A DNA stretch of 64,000 nt from Onishia taeanensis (GTDB lineage Bacteria; Pseudomonadota; Gammaproteobacteria; Pseudomonadales; Halomonadaceae): positions 51,679 to 115,678 of the forward strand of contig NZ_JABVXC010000005.1 in assembly GCF_013349955.1 (NCBI RefSeq), given 5' to 3'. The notes beneath the pieces were generated by a model that was given only the letters and a program-made list of their open reading frames with translations, was not told where the DNA came from and made no database searches. The position numbers and the translations under genes were made by a program. Below, piece by piece: positions 17,587-26,777 of the stretch (position 1 is its first letter; every line of letters starts with the position of its first letter).

Positions 17587-18786
17587 GTGATCATCAAACC
17601 CAAGGTTCGCGGTTTCATCTGTACCACCACCCATCCCGTCGGCTGCGAGAAGAACGTCCTCGAGCAGATCGAAGCCACCAAGGCGCGTGGTCTGGACAAG
17701 GCGAGCGGACCCAAGAAGGTGTTGGTGATCGGGGCCTCCAGCGGCTATGGCCTGGCGGCCCGCATCACCTCGGCTTTCGGCTACGGCGCCGACACCCTGG
17801 GCGTGTTCTTCGAGAAGCCCGGCACCGAGAAGAAGCCCGGCACCGCCGGCTGGTACAACTCGGCGGCTTTCGACAAGTTTGCCAAGGCCGAGGGCCTGTA
17901 CAGCAAGTCGATCAACGGCGACGCCTTCTCTCACGAGGCCCGTGAGAAGGCCATCGAGCTGATCAAGCAGGACATGGGCCAGGTCGACCTGGTGGTTTAC
18001 TCGCTGGCCTCTCCGGTGCGCAAGCTGCCGGACAGCGGCGAGGTGAAGCGCTCTGTGCTCAAGCCGATCGGCGAGACCTACCGCGCCACCGCCATCGACA
18101 CCAACAAGGATGCCATCATCGAGGCCGAGGTCGAGCCGGCCAACGAGCAGGAAATCCAGGACACCATCACCGTCATGGGCGGCGAGGACTGGGAGTTGTG
18201 GATGAGCGCCCTTGATGAGGCCGGTGTGCTGGCGCCGGGCGCCAAGAGCGTGGCCTTCAGCTATATTGGCACCGAGATTACCTGGCCGATCTACTGGCAC
18301 GGCGCGCTTGGCAAGGCCAAGGAAGACCTGGATCGCGCCGCGCACGCCATCGACGCCAAGCTCAAAGAAACCGACGGCGGTGCCAATGTGGCGGTGCTCA
18401 AGTCGGTGGTCACCCAGGCCAGCGCCGCCATTCCGGTCATGCCGCTCTACATTGCCATGGTCTACAAGATCATGAAGGAGCAGGGCCTGCACGAGGGTAC
18501 CATCGAGCAGCTCAACCGCCTCTACGGCGAGGCGCTCTACGCGAGCGAGCCGGCGGCCACCGATGAGGCCGGACGCCTGCGTCTGGATGACTGGGAGTTG
18601 CGTGATGATGTCCAGAAGGCCTGCCAGGACCTGTGGCCGCAGGTCACTACCGAGAATCTGTTCGATATCACCGACTACGCCGGCTACAAGCACGAGTTCC
18701 TGAAGCTGTTTGGCTTCGAGCGTGATGACGTGGATTACGACGCCGACGTGGCGACCGTCGCCGACTTCGACGTCGTCAACCTGTAA
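17587..18786 (+). CDS. fabV: Enoyl-[acyl-carrier-protein] reductase FabV
   Basis: This 399-residue enzyme carries out the NADH-dependent last step of fatty-acid elongation. FabV is the triclosan-tolerant alternative to FabI. Visible features are the N-terminal [17 protein letters not shown] signature, the Rossmann motif [12 protein letters not shown], and the FabV-specific Y-x8-K active site (Tyr236 to Lys245). The start is a GTG at 17587, preceded by GAGG (17577-17580) at 6 bases. The reading frame extends further upstream, but only the GTG start gives the normal family N terminus (M-I-I-K-P-K). It is followed by a strong terminator, so it is a single-gene unit. Confidence 0.97.
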   Translation: MIIKPKVRGFICTTTHPVGCEKNVLEQIEATKARGLDKASGPKKVLVIGASSGYGLAARITSAFGYGADTLGVFFEKPGTEKKPGTAGWYNSAAFDKFAKAEGLYSKSINGDAFSHEAREKAIELIKQDMGQVDLVVYSLASPVRKLPDSGEVKRSVLKPIGETYRATAIDTNKDAIIEAEVEPANEQEIQDTITVMGGEDWELWMSALDEAGVLAPGAKSVAFSYIGTEITWPIYWHGALGKAKEDLDRAAHAIDAKLKETDGGANVAVLKSVVTQASAAIPVMPLYIAMVYKIMKEQGLHEGTIEQLNRLYGEALYASEPAATDEAGRLRLDDWELRDDVQKACQDLWPQVTTENLFDITDYAGYKHEFLKLFGFERDDVDYDADVATVADFDVVNL

Positions 18787-18815
18787 CGGGTTGGCGCTAC
18801 CTACCTTCCTGATCG

Positions 18816-18847
18816 CGCCTGCCGGCCTCATGCCGGCAGGCGTTTTT
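18816..18847 (+). terminator. Rho-independent terminator of fabV
   Basis: CGCCTGCCGGC (18816-18826) and GCCGGCAGGCG (18832-18842) form a perfect 11-bp stem around a CTCAT loop, followed directly by TTTTT (18843-18847). This is one of the clearest terminators in the window. Confidence 0.95.
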
Positions 18848-18962
18848 CATGCAGGCGCCAACACTTCCATTTTCGCCCCGCTGGCAGTGCCGCTCGGCTG
18901 TCGTCTGGGCGCCGATGCCCTATGATGGTTTTCCCGCGCTGGATGGATGATGGCGACACGCA

Positions 18963-19937
18963 ATGCATGACCTTTCTGTTGATTCTTCGGCTCAGCCGCC
19001 GCGTCAGGTAGGAGTGCTGCTGCTGCCGGGTTTTTCGCTGCTGGCCCAGGCCTGTGCACTGGAGCCCCTGGCGGTGGCCAGCCAGTTGGCCGGCCGGCGG
19101 CTCTATACCCCCATGGCCTTCGGCCTCGATGCCCGGGCGGTGACCAGCGCCGCCGAGCTGTCGCTGTCGCCGCCGCTGGTGCCTGGCGACGATGACCGGT
19201 CGCTCGACTTGCTGCTGGTCTGCGCGCCGAGCCCGCTGGCCGCTGCGCTGCCGGCGAGTCTCGCCGACTGGCTGAAACGCTTGGCGGGGCGGGGCGTGGT
19301 ACTGGGCGGTATCGCCGGTGGCGCCGAGGTACTGGCCTGGGCGGGAGTGCTGGATGGCTATCGGGCGACGCTGCCCTGGCAGCGGGTCGATGCCGTGGGC
19401 CAAGAACACCCGGCCATCAATCTGTCACCGCAGTTATTCGAGATCGATCGCGACCGACTGACCTGTGGCGGCGGCACCTCGGCCATGGACATGGTGATGA
19501 CCCTGATTGGCATGCACCACGGCCAGCGGCTGGCCGAGAAGGTGTCCGAGCACTTTGTTTGCGAGCGTATTCGCATGGCCGATGAGCCTCAGCACGTGCC
19601 GCTGCGCTCGCGGCTTGGTCATGCGCCGCAGAGCCTGATCGACGCCGTCGCGCTGATGGAGGCCAATATCGAGGAGCCGCTGACCACCCATGAGCTGGGC
19701 GAGCATCTGGGCATTTCCCGGCGTCAGCTCGAACGCCTGTTCAAGAAGTATCTGCAGGCCGTGCCGAGCCGCTACTACCTGGATCTGCGCCTGCAGGAGG
19801 CGCGTAAGCTGCTGCGGGATAGTGATCGTGCGGTGGGCGACATCGCCCTGCAAACGGGCTTCTCCTCCGGTGCCCACTTCTCCACCGCCTACCGTAACCA
19901 TTTCGGCATGACGCCCCGGGAAGAGCGGCTGGCCTGA
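18963..19937 (+). CDS. GlxA-family AraC-type regulator, ArgR-like
   Basis: This 324-residue protein has an N-terminal DJ-1/PfpI-like (GATase1) sensor domain (about residues 15-195) and a C-terminal AraC double helix-turn-helix (about 225-320; SRRQLERLFKKYL, GFSSGAHFSTAYRN). The sensor has GIAGGAE where catalytic relatives have a Cys, so it is a ligand sensor, not an enzyme. From memory, the C-terminal half (LMEANIEEPLTT, ERIR, DRDRLT-GGG) is very like Pseudomonas ArgR, the activator of the arginine succinyltransferase operon, an operon present here at 34.2 kb. Related regulators GbdR, CdhR and SouR respond to other amines, so the ligand call is tentative. Confidence 0.85.
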   Translation: MHDLSVDSSAQPPRQVGVLLLPGFSLLAQACALEPLAVASQLAGRRLYTPMAFGLDARAVTSAAELSLSPPLVPGDDDRSLDLLLVCAPSPLAAALPASLADWLKRLAGRGVVLGGIAGGAEVLAWAGVLDGYRATLPWQRVDAVGQEHPAINLSPQLFEIDRDRLTCGGGTSAMDMVMTLIGMHHGQRLAEKVSEHFVCERIRMADEPQHVPLRSRLGHAPQSLIDAVALMEANIEEPLTTHELGEHLGISRRQLERLFKKYLQAVPSRYYLDLRLQEARKLLRDSDRAVGDIALQTGFSSGAHFSTAYRNHFGMTPREERLA

Positions 19938-20146
19938 GCCCCCGGGCCGGCCAACCCCCTGCACGTCGGGCTCGGCCAAGCCCCGCCGGCATGGTCTTAA
20001 CCAACTGTCGATGAGGGGTGCCGCCTGGTGGTGATGTGCAACCGATCATGCCGTGATGCGTTAAAGGTATTACCGAATCGGCAATTCCCGCCCTGATCCG
20101 TCCGCGCCATGCTGTGCCTCGACACTTCATCAAGACGAGGCAACCG

Positions 20147-21178
20147 ATGACATCGCCCACGACGACTTCTTCACCACTTCCCGAACGCGAGCTTGGCCAG
20201 GGCCTTCGTGTCTCGAGCATGGGCTATGGTGCCATGGGGCTCAGCGAGTTCTATGGCCATACCGATGAGGCCAGCGCGCTGGCGATACTGCACGAGGTGG
20301 TCGAATCCGGGGTTACCCTGATCGATACCGCGGACATGTACGGCCGTGGTCACAACGAGCGCTTGATCGGTCAGTTGCTGAGCTCGTCAAACGCCAGCCG
20401 CGAGCTTAGCAACCTCAAGGTGGCCACCAAGTGCGGCATCGACCGGCCGGCGGATGCCAGCTATGCCCGCGGCATCAATAACCGGCCCGAGTATATTCGC
20501 GCCTGCTGCGATGCGTCGCTGTCGCGGCTGGGCGTCGAGCAACTGGATCTTTATTACCTGCATCGTGTCGACCCAGAGGCGGATATCACCGAGACCATGG
20601 GCGTGATGAAGCAGCTCGTGGATGAGGGCAAGGTGGCGCATGTCGGCCTGTGCGAGGTCTCGGCCAGCACCCTAAAACGGGCCCATGCCGTACATCCGCT
20701 GACGGCCCTGCAGACCGAATATTCTCTGTGGTCGAGAGACATCGAAGCCGAGATTCTGCCGGCGGTCGAGGCCCTCGATATCGGCCTGGTGGCCTACTCG
20801 CCGCTGGGGCGGGGCTTTCTGACCGGGCGCATCGCCTCGGCGCAGGATTTGGCCGAGGATGACTTTCGACGCCACAATCCGCGCTTCCAGGACGAAAACC
20901 TGGCGCACAACTTGGAGTTGCTGAAGAGCGTCGAGGTCATCGCCCAGCGTCATTCGGCGACGCCTGGACAGGTCGCGCTTGCCTGGTTGCTCGGCAAGTA
21001 TTCGCGGCTGGTACCCATCCCCGGCACTCGCCGCTCGCGCTATCTCGAGGAAAACCTGGCGGCGCTGTCACTGCGCCTGGAGGCGCAAGAGGTCGCTGAA
21101 CTGGAGGCGGTGATGCAGCCCGAGCGCATTCAGGGGCAGCGCTATACGGCCGAGGGTATGAAGGGCGTTAACACCTAA
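20147..21178 (+). CDS. Aldo/keto reductase (AKR13-like)
   Basis: This 343-residue NADPH-dependent reductase has a TIM-barrel fold with the AKR tetrad: Asp and Tyr in LIDTADMYGRGHNERLIG, Lys in VATKCG and His in YYLHRVDPE. The cofactor-binding signature is near PIPGTRRSRYLEENL. AKR13-type enzymes reduce aldehydes and alpha-dicarbonyls; no specific substrate can be named. The ATG at 20147 is preceded by GAGG (20137-20140), and the frame before it has no family similarity. It converges tail to tail, 13 bases apart, with a LysR gene. Confidence 0.93.
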   Translation: MTSPTTTSSPLPERELGQGLRVSSMGYGAMGLSEFYGHTDEASALAILHEVVESGVTLIDTADMYGRGHNERLIGQLLSSSNASRELSNLKVATKCGIDRPADASYARGINNRPEYIRACCDASLSRLGVEQLDLYYLHRVDPEADITETMGVMKQLVDEGKVAHVGLCEVSASTLKRAHAVHPLTALQTEYSLWSRDIEAEILPAVEALDIGLVAYSPLGRGFLTGRIASAQDLAEDDFRRHNPRFQDENLAHNLELLKSVEVIAQRHSATPGQVALAWLLGKYSRLVPIPGTRRSRYLEENLAALSLRLEAQEVAELEAVMQPERIQGQRYTAEGMKGVNT

Positions 21179-21191
21179 CAAGCGGCCGGTA

Positions 21192-22169
21192 TCAGCTATC
21201 GCCGACAGGCCTGGCTTGGAAGGAATGGGGCTGGCAGGAATGGGGCTCGAAGGAAAACGCCTCGATGAGCTTTCGCACTCGCTTTCGCGGTTCGCCATCG
21301 CGCCAGGCCAGATGAATGTCGATGGCCAACTGCCGCTTCAGGGCGGGGGTGAGGTCACGATACACCACGCCGATGCGGCTGGCGGCGAGCATGGACGCTG
21401 GCAGCAGGGTAAGCCCTTCGCCGTCGGCAATCCTTGCCAGCAGGGTAATGTGTTCCGCGGGTTCCGCCAGGCGTGGTGGCTGGTACCCCGCCGCGTTGAA
21501 GATAACCTCGCAGCGATCGAAGAAGGCGGGGTTGTCCGGGCGCGGAAACCAGTAAAGGGGCGTGTCGGCGATGTCCTGCAGGTCGATGATGTCACCCTCG
21601 GCGGCCGGGTGCTGGGCCGGTAGCGCGACGACCAGCGGGTCGATGGCGATATGGCTGATGCGCAGCCCCGCCGGCAGGCGCTCGATCTCGCCGATGATGG
21701 CCAGGTCGATCTGTCCGGCGGCCAGCCGCGCCAGCAGGTGCTTCGAGTAGTCATACTCCAGCCGGGCATGCTGATGGCCTCGCGCCTCGCTCAGGGCCTG
21801 GTGCAGGGCCGGAAACTGGCTGAAATCGAGCACGCTGGTCAGACCGATGCGCACATCCTGGTCAGCGTCTTCCACCTGTGAGAGGCGGGTGGCCACGGCC
21901 GCCTCCAACTGGCTCAGCAGGCGCTCCGCTTCGAGCAGAAAGTCCTGGCCGGCAACGGTCAGGGCGACCCGGTGGGTGTCACGATCGATCAGCCGGGTAC
22001 GCAGTAGCGTTTCCAGGCCATGGATCTGCCGGGACAGCGGCGGCTGCGACATGTGCAGGCGTTGCGCGGCGCGGCGGAAGTTGAGTTCCTGAGCCACGGC
22101 AACGAAGCATTGCAGCTGCTTGATGGTGGGCAAGCGAGGCGATTGTGGTAGACGCGGGACGTGAGGCAT
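21192..22169 (-). CDS. LysR-family transcriptional regulator
   Basis: This 325-residue regulator has the helix-turn-helix NFRRAAQRLHMSQPPLSRQI, typical of the BenM/CatM-like LysR group, followed by a full effector-binding domain. The ATG at 22169 leaves a 15-residue Pro-rich lead before the HTH; a TTG at 22280 would add 37 unlikely residues. The C terminus carries a duplicated five-residue unit from a 15-bp DNA repeat. It is convergent with an aldo/keto reductase and divergent from rluF; the target is not evident from context. Confidence 0.9.
   Translation of the reverse strand: MPHVPRLPQSPRLPTIKQLQCFVAVAQELNFRRAAQRLHMSQPPLSRQIHGLETLLRTRLIDRDTHRVALTVAGQDFLLEAERLLSQLEAAVATRLSQVEDADQDVRIGLTSVLDFSQFPALHQALSEARGHQHARLEYDYSKHLLARLAAGQIDLAIIGEIERLPAGLRISHIAIDPLVVALPAQHPAAEGDIIDLQDIADTPLYWFPRPDNPAFFDRCEVIFNAAGYQPPRLAEPAEHITLLARIADGEGLTLLPASMLAASRIGVVYRDLTPALKRQLAIDIHLAWRDGEPRKRVRKLIEAFSFEPHSCQPHSFQARPVGDS
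21206..21250 (-). repeat. 15-bp tandem repeat at the 3' end of a lysR gene
   Basis: AGGAATGGGGCTGGC (21221-21235) and AGGAATGGGGCTCGA (21236-21250) are adjacent, with a diverged copy at 21206-21220. On the coding (minus) strand they give SFEPH, SCQPH and SFQAR, an in-frame extension of the regulator's tail. Confidence 0.75.
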
Positions 22170-22432
22170 GACATGAGCCTGGTCGATCGAGGGGCCCGCC
22201 GGCAGGCGGGAAAATACCGGGTGGCGCTTTCCACGCAGAGCCACCTCAAGATGCCAGGGATCAAGTTTACCAACCTTCAACGTATCCTGCTGCGAAGCAC
22301 GATCTAGGTTGCCGCGGCTGGGCGCGGGCGGCCCGGGGCGCTACCATTGGTCGATCTTCTTTCACGCAGTAGCCGGCGACGCGCGCCTCGTCGCGATGGC
22401 CGCCTTCTGCCCCGACTCTCCACGGTTTCCCC

Positions 22433-23578
22433 ATGGCTCTCGATTCAAGCGATACCCGCCTCAACAAGTTCATCAGCGAGACCGGCATCGTCTCGCGTCG
22501 CGAGGCCGACCGGCTGATCGAGGAGGGCGCGGTCAAGGTCAACGGCCGCCGCGCCGAAATGGGCATGCGGGTCACCGATGCCGACCGGGTCACGGTGCGC
22601 GGCAAGCCGCTGCGGGCCAAGCCCCGGCCGGTCTATCTGCTCTACAACAAGCCGGTCGGCGTGACCTGTACCACCGACCCTGCCGATCCCACCAATATCG
22701 TCGATGCCATCAACTACCCCGAGCGCATCTTTCCCATCGGTCGACTCGACAAGCCCTCCCAGGGGCTGATCCTGCTGACTAACGATGGCGATATCGTCAA
22801 CAAGATCCTGCGGGCGGGCAATGCCCATGAGAAGGAATACCAGGTGCGGGTCGATCGCCCCATCGATCAGGCCTTCATCGAGCGCATGGGCGCGGGTATT
22901 CCGATTCTCGGCACCGTGACCCAGCCCTGTCCGGTCCGCCAGACCGGGCCCAACAGCTTCACCATCGTGCTGACCCAGGGCCTCAACCGCCAGATCCGTC
23001 GCATGACCGAGTACCTGGGCTATGAGGTCACCTACCTCAAACGGGTGCGGCTGATGAATATTCATCTCAACAGGCTGTCGCCCGGCCAGTGGCGAGAGCT
23101 GAGCGACGATGAGATGGCCACTCTGGAGGGCATGCTCGGCGATTCGCGCAAGACCGAAGAGGCTTCGTTGCCCAAGCGCAAGGCCAAGTCCGCCAAGCAA
23201 GGGGCTGGGAAGCCGGGCGCCAAACGAACCGACAAGCCCAATCCGGGAAAGTCCGCCCAGGGCAAATCGGCTGGCAAGCCAGGGTCCAGCAAGCCCAAAC
23301 GCGCCATTCGGCAGGGAGCGAAGGTCGGCGAGGGTAAGCAAGGTGACGCTGCCAAGCCCAAGCGGGCGAGCCAGCAGGCGGGGAAACCCGGCGCCGGCAA
23401 GCCGACAGGCAAGGGCGGTCAGGGCAAGTCAGGAGCCGGCAAGCAAGGGCCGAACAAACCAGGGGTGGGCAAGAGTGGCCCGAGCAAGCAAGGGCAGGGA
23501 AAGAAAGAGCAGGGAAAGAAAGGGCCGAACAGGGCCGGCGGCGGGCCCGCCAAGCGCTCACCGCGCGGGCGTTCCTGA
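22433..23578 (+). CDS. rluF: 23S rRNA pseudouridine synthase RluF with long basic C-terminal tail
   Basis: The first ~240 residues are a complete RluF-type enzyme. An S4 RNA-binding domain (residues ~8-60) precedes the RsuA-family catalytic domain with catalytic Asp106 in GRLDKPSQGLILLTNDG and the motif QGLNRQIRRMTEYLGYEV. RluF makes pseudouridine in domain V of 23S rRNA (E. coli 2604). The remaining ~140 residues are a disordered tail of GK, KPG, KQG and SAK units with essentially no aromatic residues. E. coli RluF is about 290 residues, so this tail is unusual in length and may bind RNA non-specifically. No strong ribosome binding site is seen before the ATG. Confidence 0.93.
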   Translation: MALDSSDTRLNKFISETGIVSRREADRLIEEGAVKVNGRRAEMGMRVTDADRVTVRGKPLRAKPRPVYLLYNKPVGVTCTTDPADPTNIVDAINYPERIFPIGRLDKPSQGLILLTNDGDIVNKILRAGNAHEKEYQVRVDRPIDQAFIERMGAGIPILGTVTQPCPVRQTGPNSFTIVLTQGLNRQIRRMTEYLGYEVTYLKRVRLMNIHLNRLSPGQWRELSDDEMATLEGMLGDSRKTEEASLPKRKAKSAKQGAGKPGAKRTDKPNPGKSAQGKSAGKPGSSKPKRAIRQGAKVGEGKQGDAAKPKRASQQAGKPGAGKPTGKGGQGKSGAGKQGPNKPGVGKSGPSKQGQGKKEQGKKGPNRAGGGPAKRSPRGRS

Positions 23579-23688
23579 CAATTCGCGGCAGCATGGCCGA
23601 AAGTGTCCGCTTTCCATCCGATAGTCGCCGTTCTTGCCGCCGTTGCAGCGCTATGCTGATCTCTCCATTCCCTTGAGAGCACCGAGCC

Positions 23689-24246
23689 ATGACGACCGCC
23701 CTGTTGATGATCGACGTTCAGGCCTCCTTTCCCGCCCGTGATTACTGGGATGAAACCCTGGCGGCCCCTTGGCGCATCCACCAGCGCAAGCTGCTGAATC
23801 TGGCGAGCGAGGCCGGCATTCCGATGGTGCGCATCTTTCACGAGGCGCCGGGAAGCGCTACGCCTTTCGACCCCGAGCATGGCCTGATTCGTCCGCTCGA
23901 GGGGTTCGATGATTCGGCCGCGGCAACCTTTCACAAGCGCGCCCACAATGCTTTCACCGACACCGCGTTAGGCGCATGGTTGGATGCGCGCGGGATCCGG
24001 CGGCTGGTCATCAGCGGCATTCGCACCGAGCAATGCTGCGAGACCACCGCACGGGTCGGTTCTGACCTGGGCTACGAGGTGGATTTCGTCAGCCAAGCGA
24101 CCCTGACCTTCCCGATGCAGCGCCACGGCAGGACCTGGAGCGCCGATGAGATTCGCGCCCGCACCGAGCTGGTGCTGGAGGGTCGGTTCGCGCGGGTCGT
24201 TGAGGTGGCCACCCTGCAGGAGGAGTGGCGTGAACACACTGCCTGA
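23689..24246 (+). CDS. Isochorismatase-family cysteine hydrolase
   Basis: This 185-residue protein is an isochorismatase-like hydrolase with the expected triad: Asp9 (MIDVQ), Lys83 (HKRAHNAF) and Cys116 (RTEQCCETT, with the second Cys adjacent). This superfamily includes nicotinamidase, N-carbamoylsarcosine amidase and isochorismatase; sequence alone does not choose among them. Its last 17 bases overlap the start of an AraC-type regulator with a DJ-1 domain. They form a small two-gene unit in which the regulator probably controls the hydrolase. Confidence 0.9.
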   Translation: MTTALLMIDVQASFPARDYWDETLAAPWRIHQRKLLNLASEAGIPMVRIFHEAPGSATPFDPEHGLIRPLEGFDDSAAATFHKRAHNAFTDTALGAWLDARGIRRLVISGIRTEQCCETTARVGSDLGYEVDFVSQATLTFPMQRHGRTWSADEIRARTELVLEGRFARVVEVATLQEEWREHTA

Positions 24247-25207
24247 TCAAAGGGCGCTGCGGGTCGGGGTGCTGATGCTTCCTGGCCAGGTGCCGCTGGA
24301 CCTGGTCGGGCCCTTGCAGGTTCTGCATGGCGCCCAGCGGTGGGTGCCTGGTATCTCGATTCGCTATTTCGGTCCGCTTGCGTCGCTGGACTGGCTGGGG
24401 CCGCTATCGCTTGTTGGCATCGAGCCGCTGCCGGAGGCGCTGGAGCCGCTGGACTTGCTGGTCGTGCCCGGCCAGTACCGGCGGGGTATCGAGCCTCACC
24501 TGCAGCCCGGCTGCGTGGCCTGGCTGCGTCGCCATGCCGGGTCCGCCGAGACCCTGATGGGCATCTGTTCAGGGTCATTGCTGATGGCCGAGGCCGGCCT
24601 GCTGGACGGCCGGCGCTGCACCACCCACCACACATTGCTATCGCGCCTGAAGGCGTTGGCGCCTGGCGCCCAGGTGCAGGGCGACTGCATCTTTATCGAG
24701 GATGGCCCCTGCCTGACCAGTGCGGGTATCTCCACCGGCATCGATACCATGCTGCACTGGCTGACCCGACGGCTCGGGCATCGGCTTGCGCTGGCCGTGG
24801 CCCGGGAAATGGTCCTTTACCTGAGACGCAGTGGGCACGAGCCTCAATTGGGCAGTTGGCTGGAAGGACGTAATCATGTCGACGAACGCATCCATCAGTT
24901 GCAGGATGCGCTCTGCGCAGGGCTGAAGGAACGTTGGACCCTCGAGGCCATGGCGAAGGTGGCGGTGATGAGTGAGCGTCACCTGCGGCGCCGCTTCGTC
25001 GCTGTGGCAGGCATGTCGCCGGGGGACTACCTGACGCGGCTGCGCCTGCAATTGGCTCGCCAGCTGATGGAGGAAACGCCCTGGAGTATGGCCCGGATTG
25101 CCGGTGAGGTTGGCCTGGGCGATGATCGTCAGCTGCGCCGCGTGTGGAAACGCTTCGCTGAGGGCTCGCCTCAGGCATGGCGCGAGCGTTTTACGTCATC
25201 GGCTTGA
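24230..25207 (+). CDS. FtrA-like AraC regulator with DJ-1/PfpI domain
   Basis: This 325-residue protein joins a GATase1/DJ-1 sensor domain (about 10-190) to an AraC DNA-binding domain (about 225-325; two helix-turn-helix motifs around SERHLRRRF and GLGDDRQLRRVWKRF). Unlike the regulator at 18963, it keeps a cysteine at the nucleophile-elbow position (GICSGSLL). The start is a GTG at 24230 because GGAGGAG lies just upstream and the frame before it encodes no family sequence. It overlaps the hydrolase gene by 17 bases, so translation is likely coupled. Confidence 0.9.
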   Translation: MNTLPDQRALRVGVLMLPGQVPLDLVGPLQVLHGAQRWVPGISIRYFGPLASLDWLGPLSLVGIEPLPEALEPLDLLVVPGQYRRGIEPHLQPGCVAWLRRHAGSAETLMGICSGSLLMAEAGLLDGRRCTTHHTLLSRLKALAPGAQVQGDCIFIEDGPCLTSAGISTGIDTMLHWLTRRLGHRLALAVAREMVLYLRRSGHEPQLGSWLEGRNHVDERIHQLQDALCAGLKERWTLEAMAKVAVMSERHLRRRFVAVAGMSPGDYLTRLRLQLARQLMEETPWSMARIAGEVGLGDDRQLRRVWKRFAEGSPQAWRERFTSSA

Positions 25208-25214
25208 ACCTGAT

Positions 25215-25844
25215 TCAGTGCGACGATAGCCCCTTGCGTGCCAGCAGGGCGCGAAACAGTTCGCCCATCATCACCGGCTCGTCGTTCTCGATCACGAAGC
25301 CGGCTCCTGCCAGTAGTGGGCGCGCCTGACGAGTGATATCGGTGGCGATGGCGCTGGTCACCAGGTTCAGGGCCCGCCGTGCCGTGCCGGCTGGGTGGCG
25401 GTCGGGTTGAAACTTGTCCAGTACGCACAGCTGTCCGTCCTCGGCCAGCACCCGATAGGCTTCCCGCAGGCCTTGCTCGGGATGCGGCATGACGGCAAGT
25501 ATCAGGTGCATCACCACCACATCGAAGTGACCGTCCGGGTAGTCGAGGTGCTCGGCATCCATGACCCGGGCGCTGGCATCGATGCCCAGGTGGTCGGCCC
25601 TGGCTTGGAAACGGCGCACCATGGCCGGGGAGAGGTCGGTGCCGTGCACCTCGATGCTGCGCGGCAGCCAGGGCAGGTCGAGCCCGGTGCCGGCACCAGC
25701 GATCAGTACCCGCTGGCCGGTTTGCCAGTCCACGGCGGACAGCGCCTGACGCCTCGCGCGGCGAAAGGCACGCTCGGCGACCAGGTCATAGATCGGGGCG
25801 TAGAGGCTGTAGCGCAGCCGGTTCCAGCCGGTGGTGTTGAACAT
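25215..25844 (-). CDS. Class I SAM-dependent methyltransferase
   Basis: This 209-residue protein has the SAM-binding glycine loop VLIAGAGTGLD (motif I), the acidic end of beta-2 (GTDLSPAM) and the post-motif LREAYRVLAEDGQLCVLD. It looks like the UbiE/PmtA-like group that methylates lipids, quinones or small molecules; the substrate is unclear. GGGAG lies before the ATG on the minus strand. It starts 54 bases after the iron-ABC ATPase stop and could be a trailing member of that operon, a link seen only from position. Confidence 0.88.
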   Translation of the reverse strand: MFNTTGWNRLRYSLYAPIYDLVAERAFRRARRQALSAVDWQTGQRVLIAGAGTGLDLPWLPRSIEVHGTDLSPAMVRRFQARADHLGIDASARVMDAEHLDYPDGHFDVVVMHLILAVMPHPEQGLREAYRVLAEDGQLCVLDKFQPDRHPAGTARRALNLVTSAIATDITRQARPLLAGAGFVIENDEPVMMGELFRALLARKGLSSH

Positions 25845-25898
25845 TGCGACATCTCCCGTGGACTCGCCTGGCCGCTTTGGGCGCCATACATGCCTGCA

Positions 25899-26777
25899 TC
25901 ATGCGCCTGTCTTGCAAAGCTGAGAAGAGCCTGGAGCGTCGTCGCCTACCGCTGGCGCGCGGGTGCGGCGCATATTGGCCAGTATTGGGCTGCCAGTGGC
26001 GGGGTCGCTGAGCAGCGTACAGTCGATACCGTAGAGCGTACGGACCAGGTCTTCGGAGACCACGTCGCTTGGGCGGCCAGCGGTGACGATACGCCCGCTC
26101 TGCATGGCCACCAGGTGGTCGGCGAAGCGGCAGGCGCTGTCCAGGTCGTGGACCACCATGACCACCGTCTTGCCGGCGGCGGCGAGACCACGGATCAGCT
26201 CGAACACTTCGAGTTGATGCCCCAGGTCCAGAGCCGCAGTGGGCTCGTCGAGCAGCAGCAGCGGCGTCTGCTGAGCGATCGCCATGGCGATCCAGGCCCG
26301 CTGGCGCTGTCCGCCGGACATGGCATCCAGTGTCCGGTCGGCGAGATCGGTGAGATGGGCGGCGGCCAGTGCCGCCTTGACCACGCGCTCATCCTCCACG
26401 GACCATTGGCGCAGCAAGCCCTGATGGGGCTGACGGCCGAAGCGAATCAACTCGGCGACGGTCAGGCCTTCGGGGGCCTGGGTATCCTGGGGCAGTAGCG
26501 CCAGACGCTGAGCGAGCTCCCGGGCAGGCAGGCGCTGGATATCCTGCCCGTCCAGATGCACGACGCCTTTCCGAGGGGCATGCAACCGGGCGAGACCGGC
26601 CAGCAGGGTCGACTTGCCGCAGCCGTTGGGGCCGACGATGGCGGTCACCTGGCCGGCGGGCAGAGCGATGTCGAGATTCTCGATAACCGTGCGGCGTGTC
26701 TGGCGGCGGCCAGCGCCATAGCCGAGTTCGAGCCCTTGGGCACTGAGCGGTCCGGGTAGCTGGCTGTTTTGGTGCAT
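25899..26777 (-). CDS. Iron-siderophore ABC transporter ATPase (FecE/FepC-like)
   Basis: This 292-residue ATPase has Walker A (GPNGCGKST, about residue 47), the ABC signature (MSGGQRQR), Walker B (LLLLDEPTAALD) and the H-loop (VVHDLDSA). It powers ferric-siderophore or heme import through the two permeases encoded just upstream. The start codon overlaps the permease stop by one base (TGATG), so translation is coupled; GGAGGA lies 7 bases before it. The C terminus is somewhat longer than average with a low-complexity tail. Confidence 0.93.
   Translation of the reverse strand: MHQNSQLPGPLSAQGLELGYGAGRRQTRRTVIENLDIALPAGQVTAIVGPNGCGKSTLLAGLARLHAPRKGVVHLDGQDIQRLPARELAQRLALLPQDTQAPEGLTVAELIRFGRQPHQGLLRQWSVEDERVVKAALAAAHLTDLADRTLDAMSGGQRQRAWIAMAIAQQTPLLLLDEPTAALDLGHQLEVFELIRGLAAAGKTVVMVVHDLDSACRFADHLVAMQSGRIVTAGRPSDVVSEDLVRTLYGIDCTLLSDPATGSPILANMRRTRAPAVGDDAPGSSQLCKTGA

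Noticed and set aside
25395..26498. Plus-strand frame antisense to the methyltransferase and ABC ATPase
   Set aside because: Both minus-strand genes carry clear catalytic motifs, and the plus-strand product has none.
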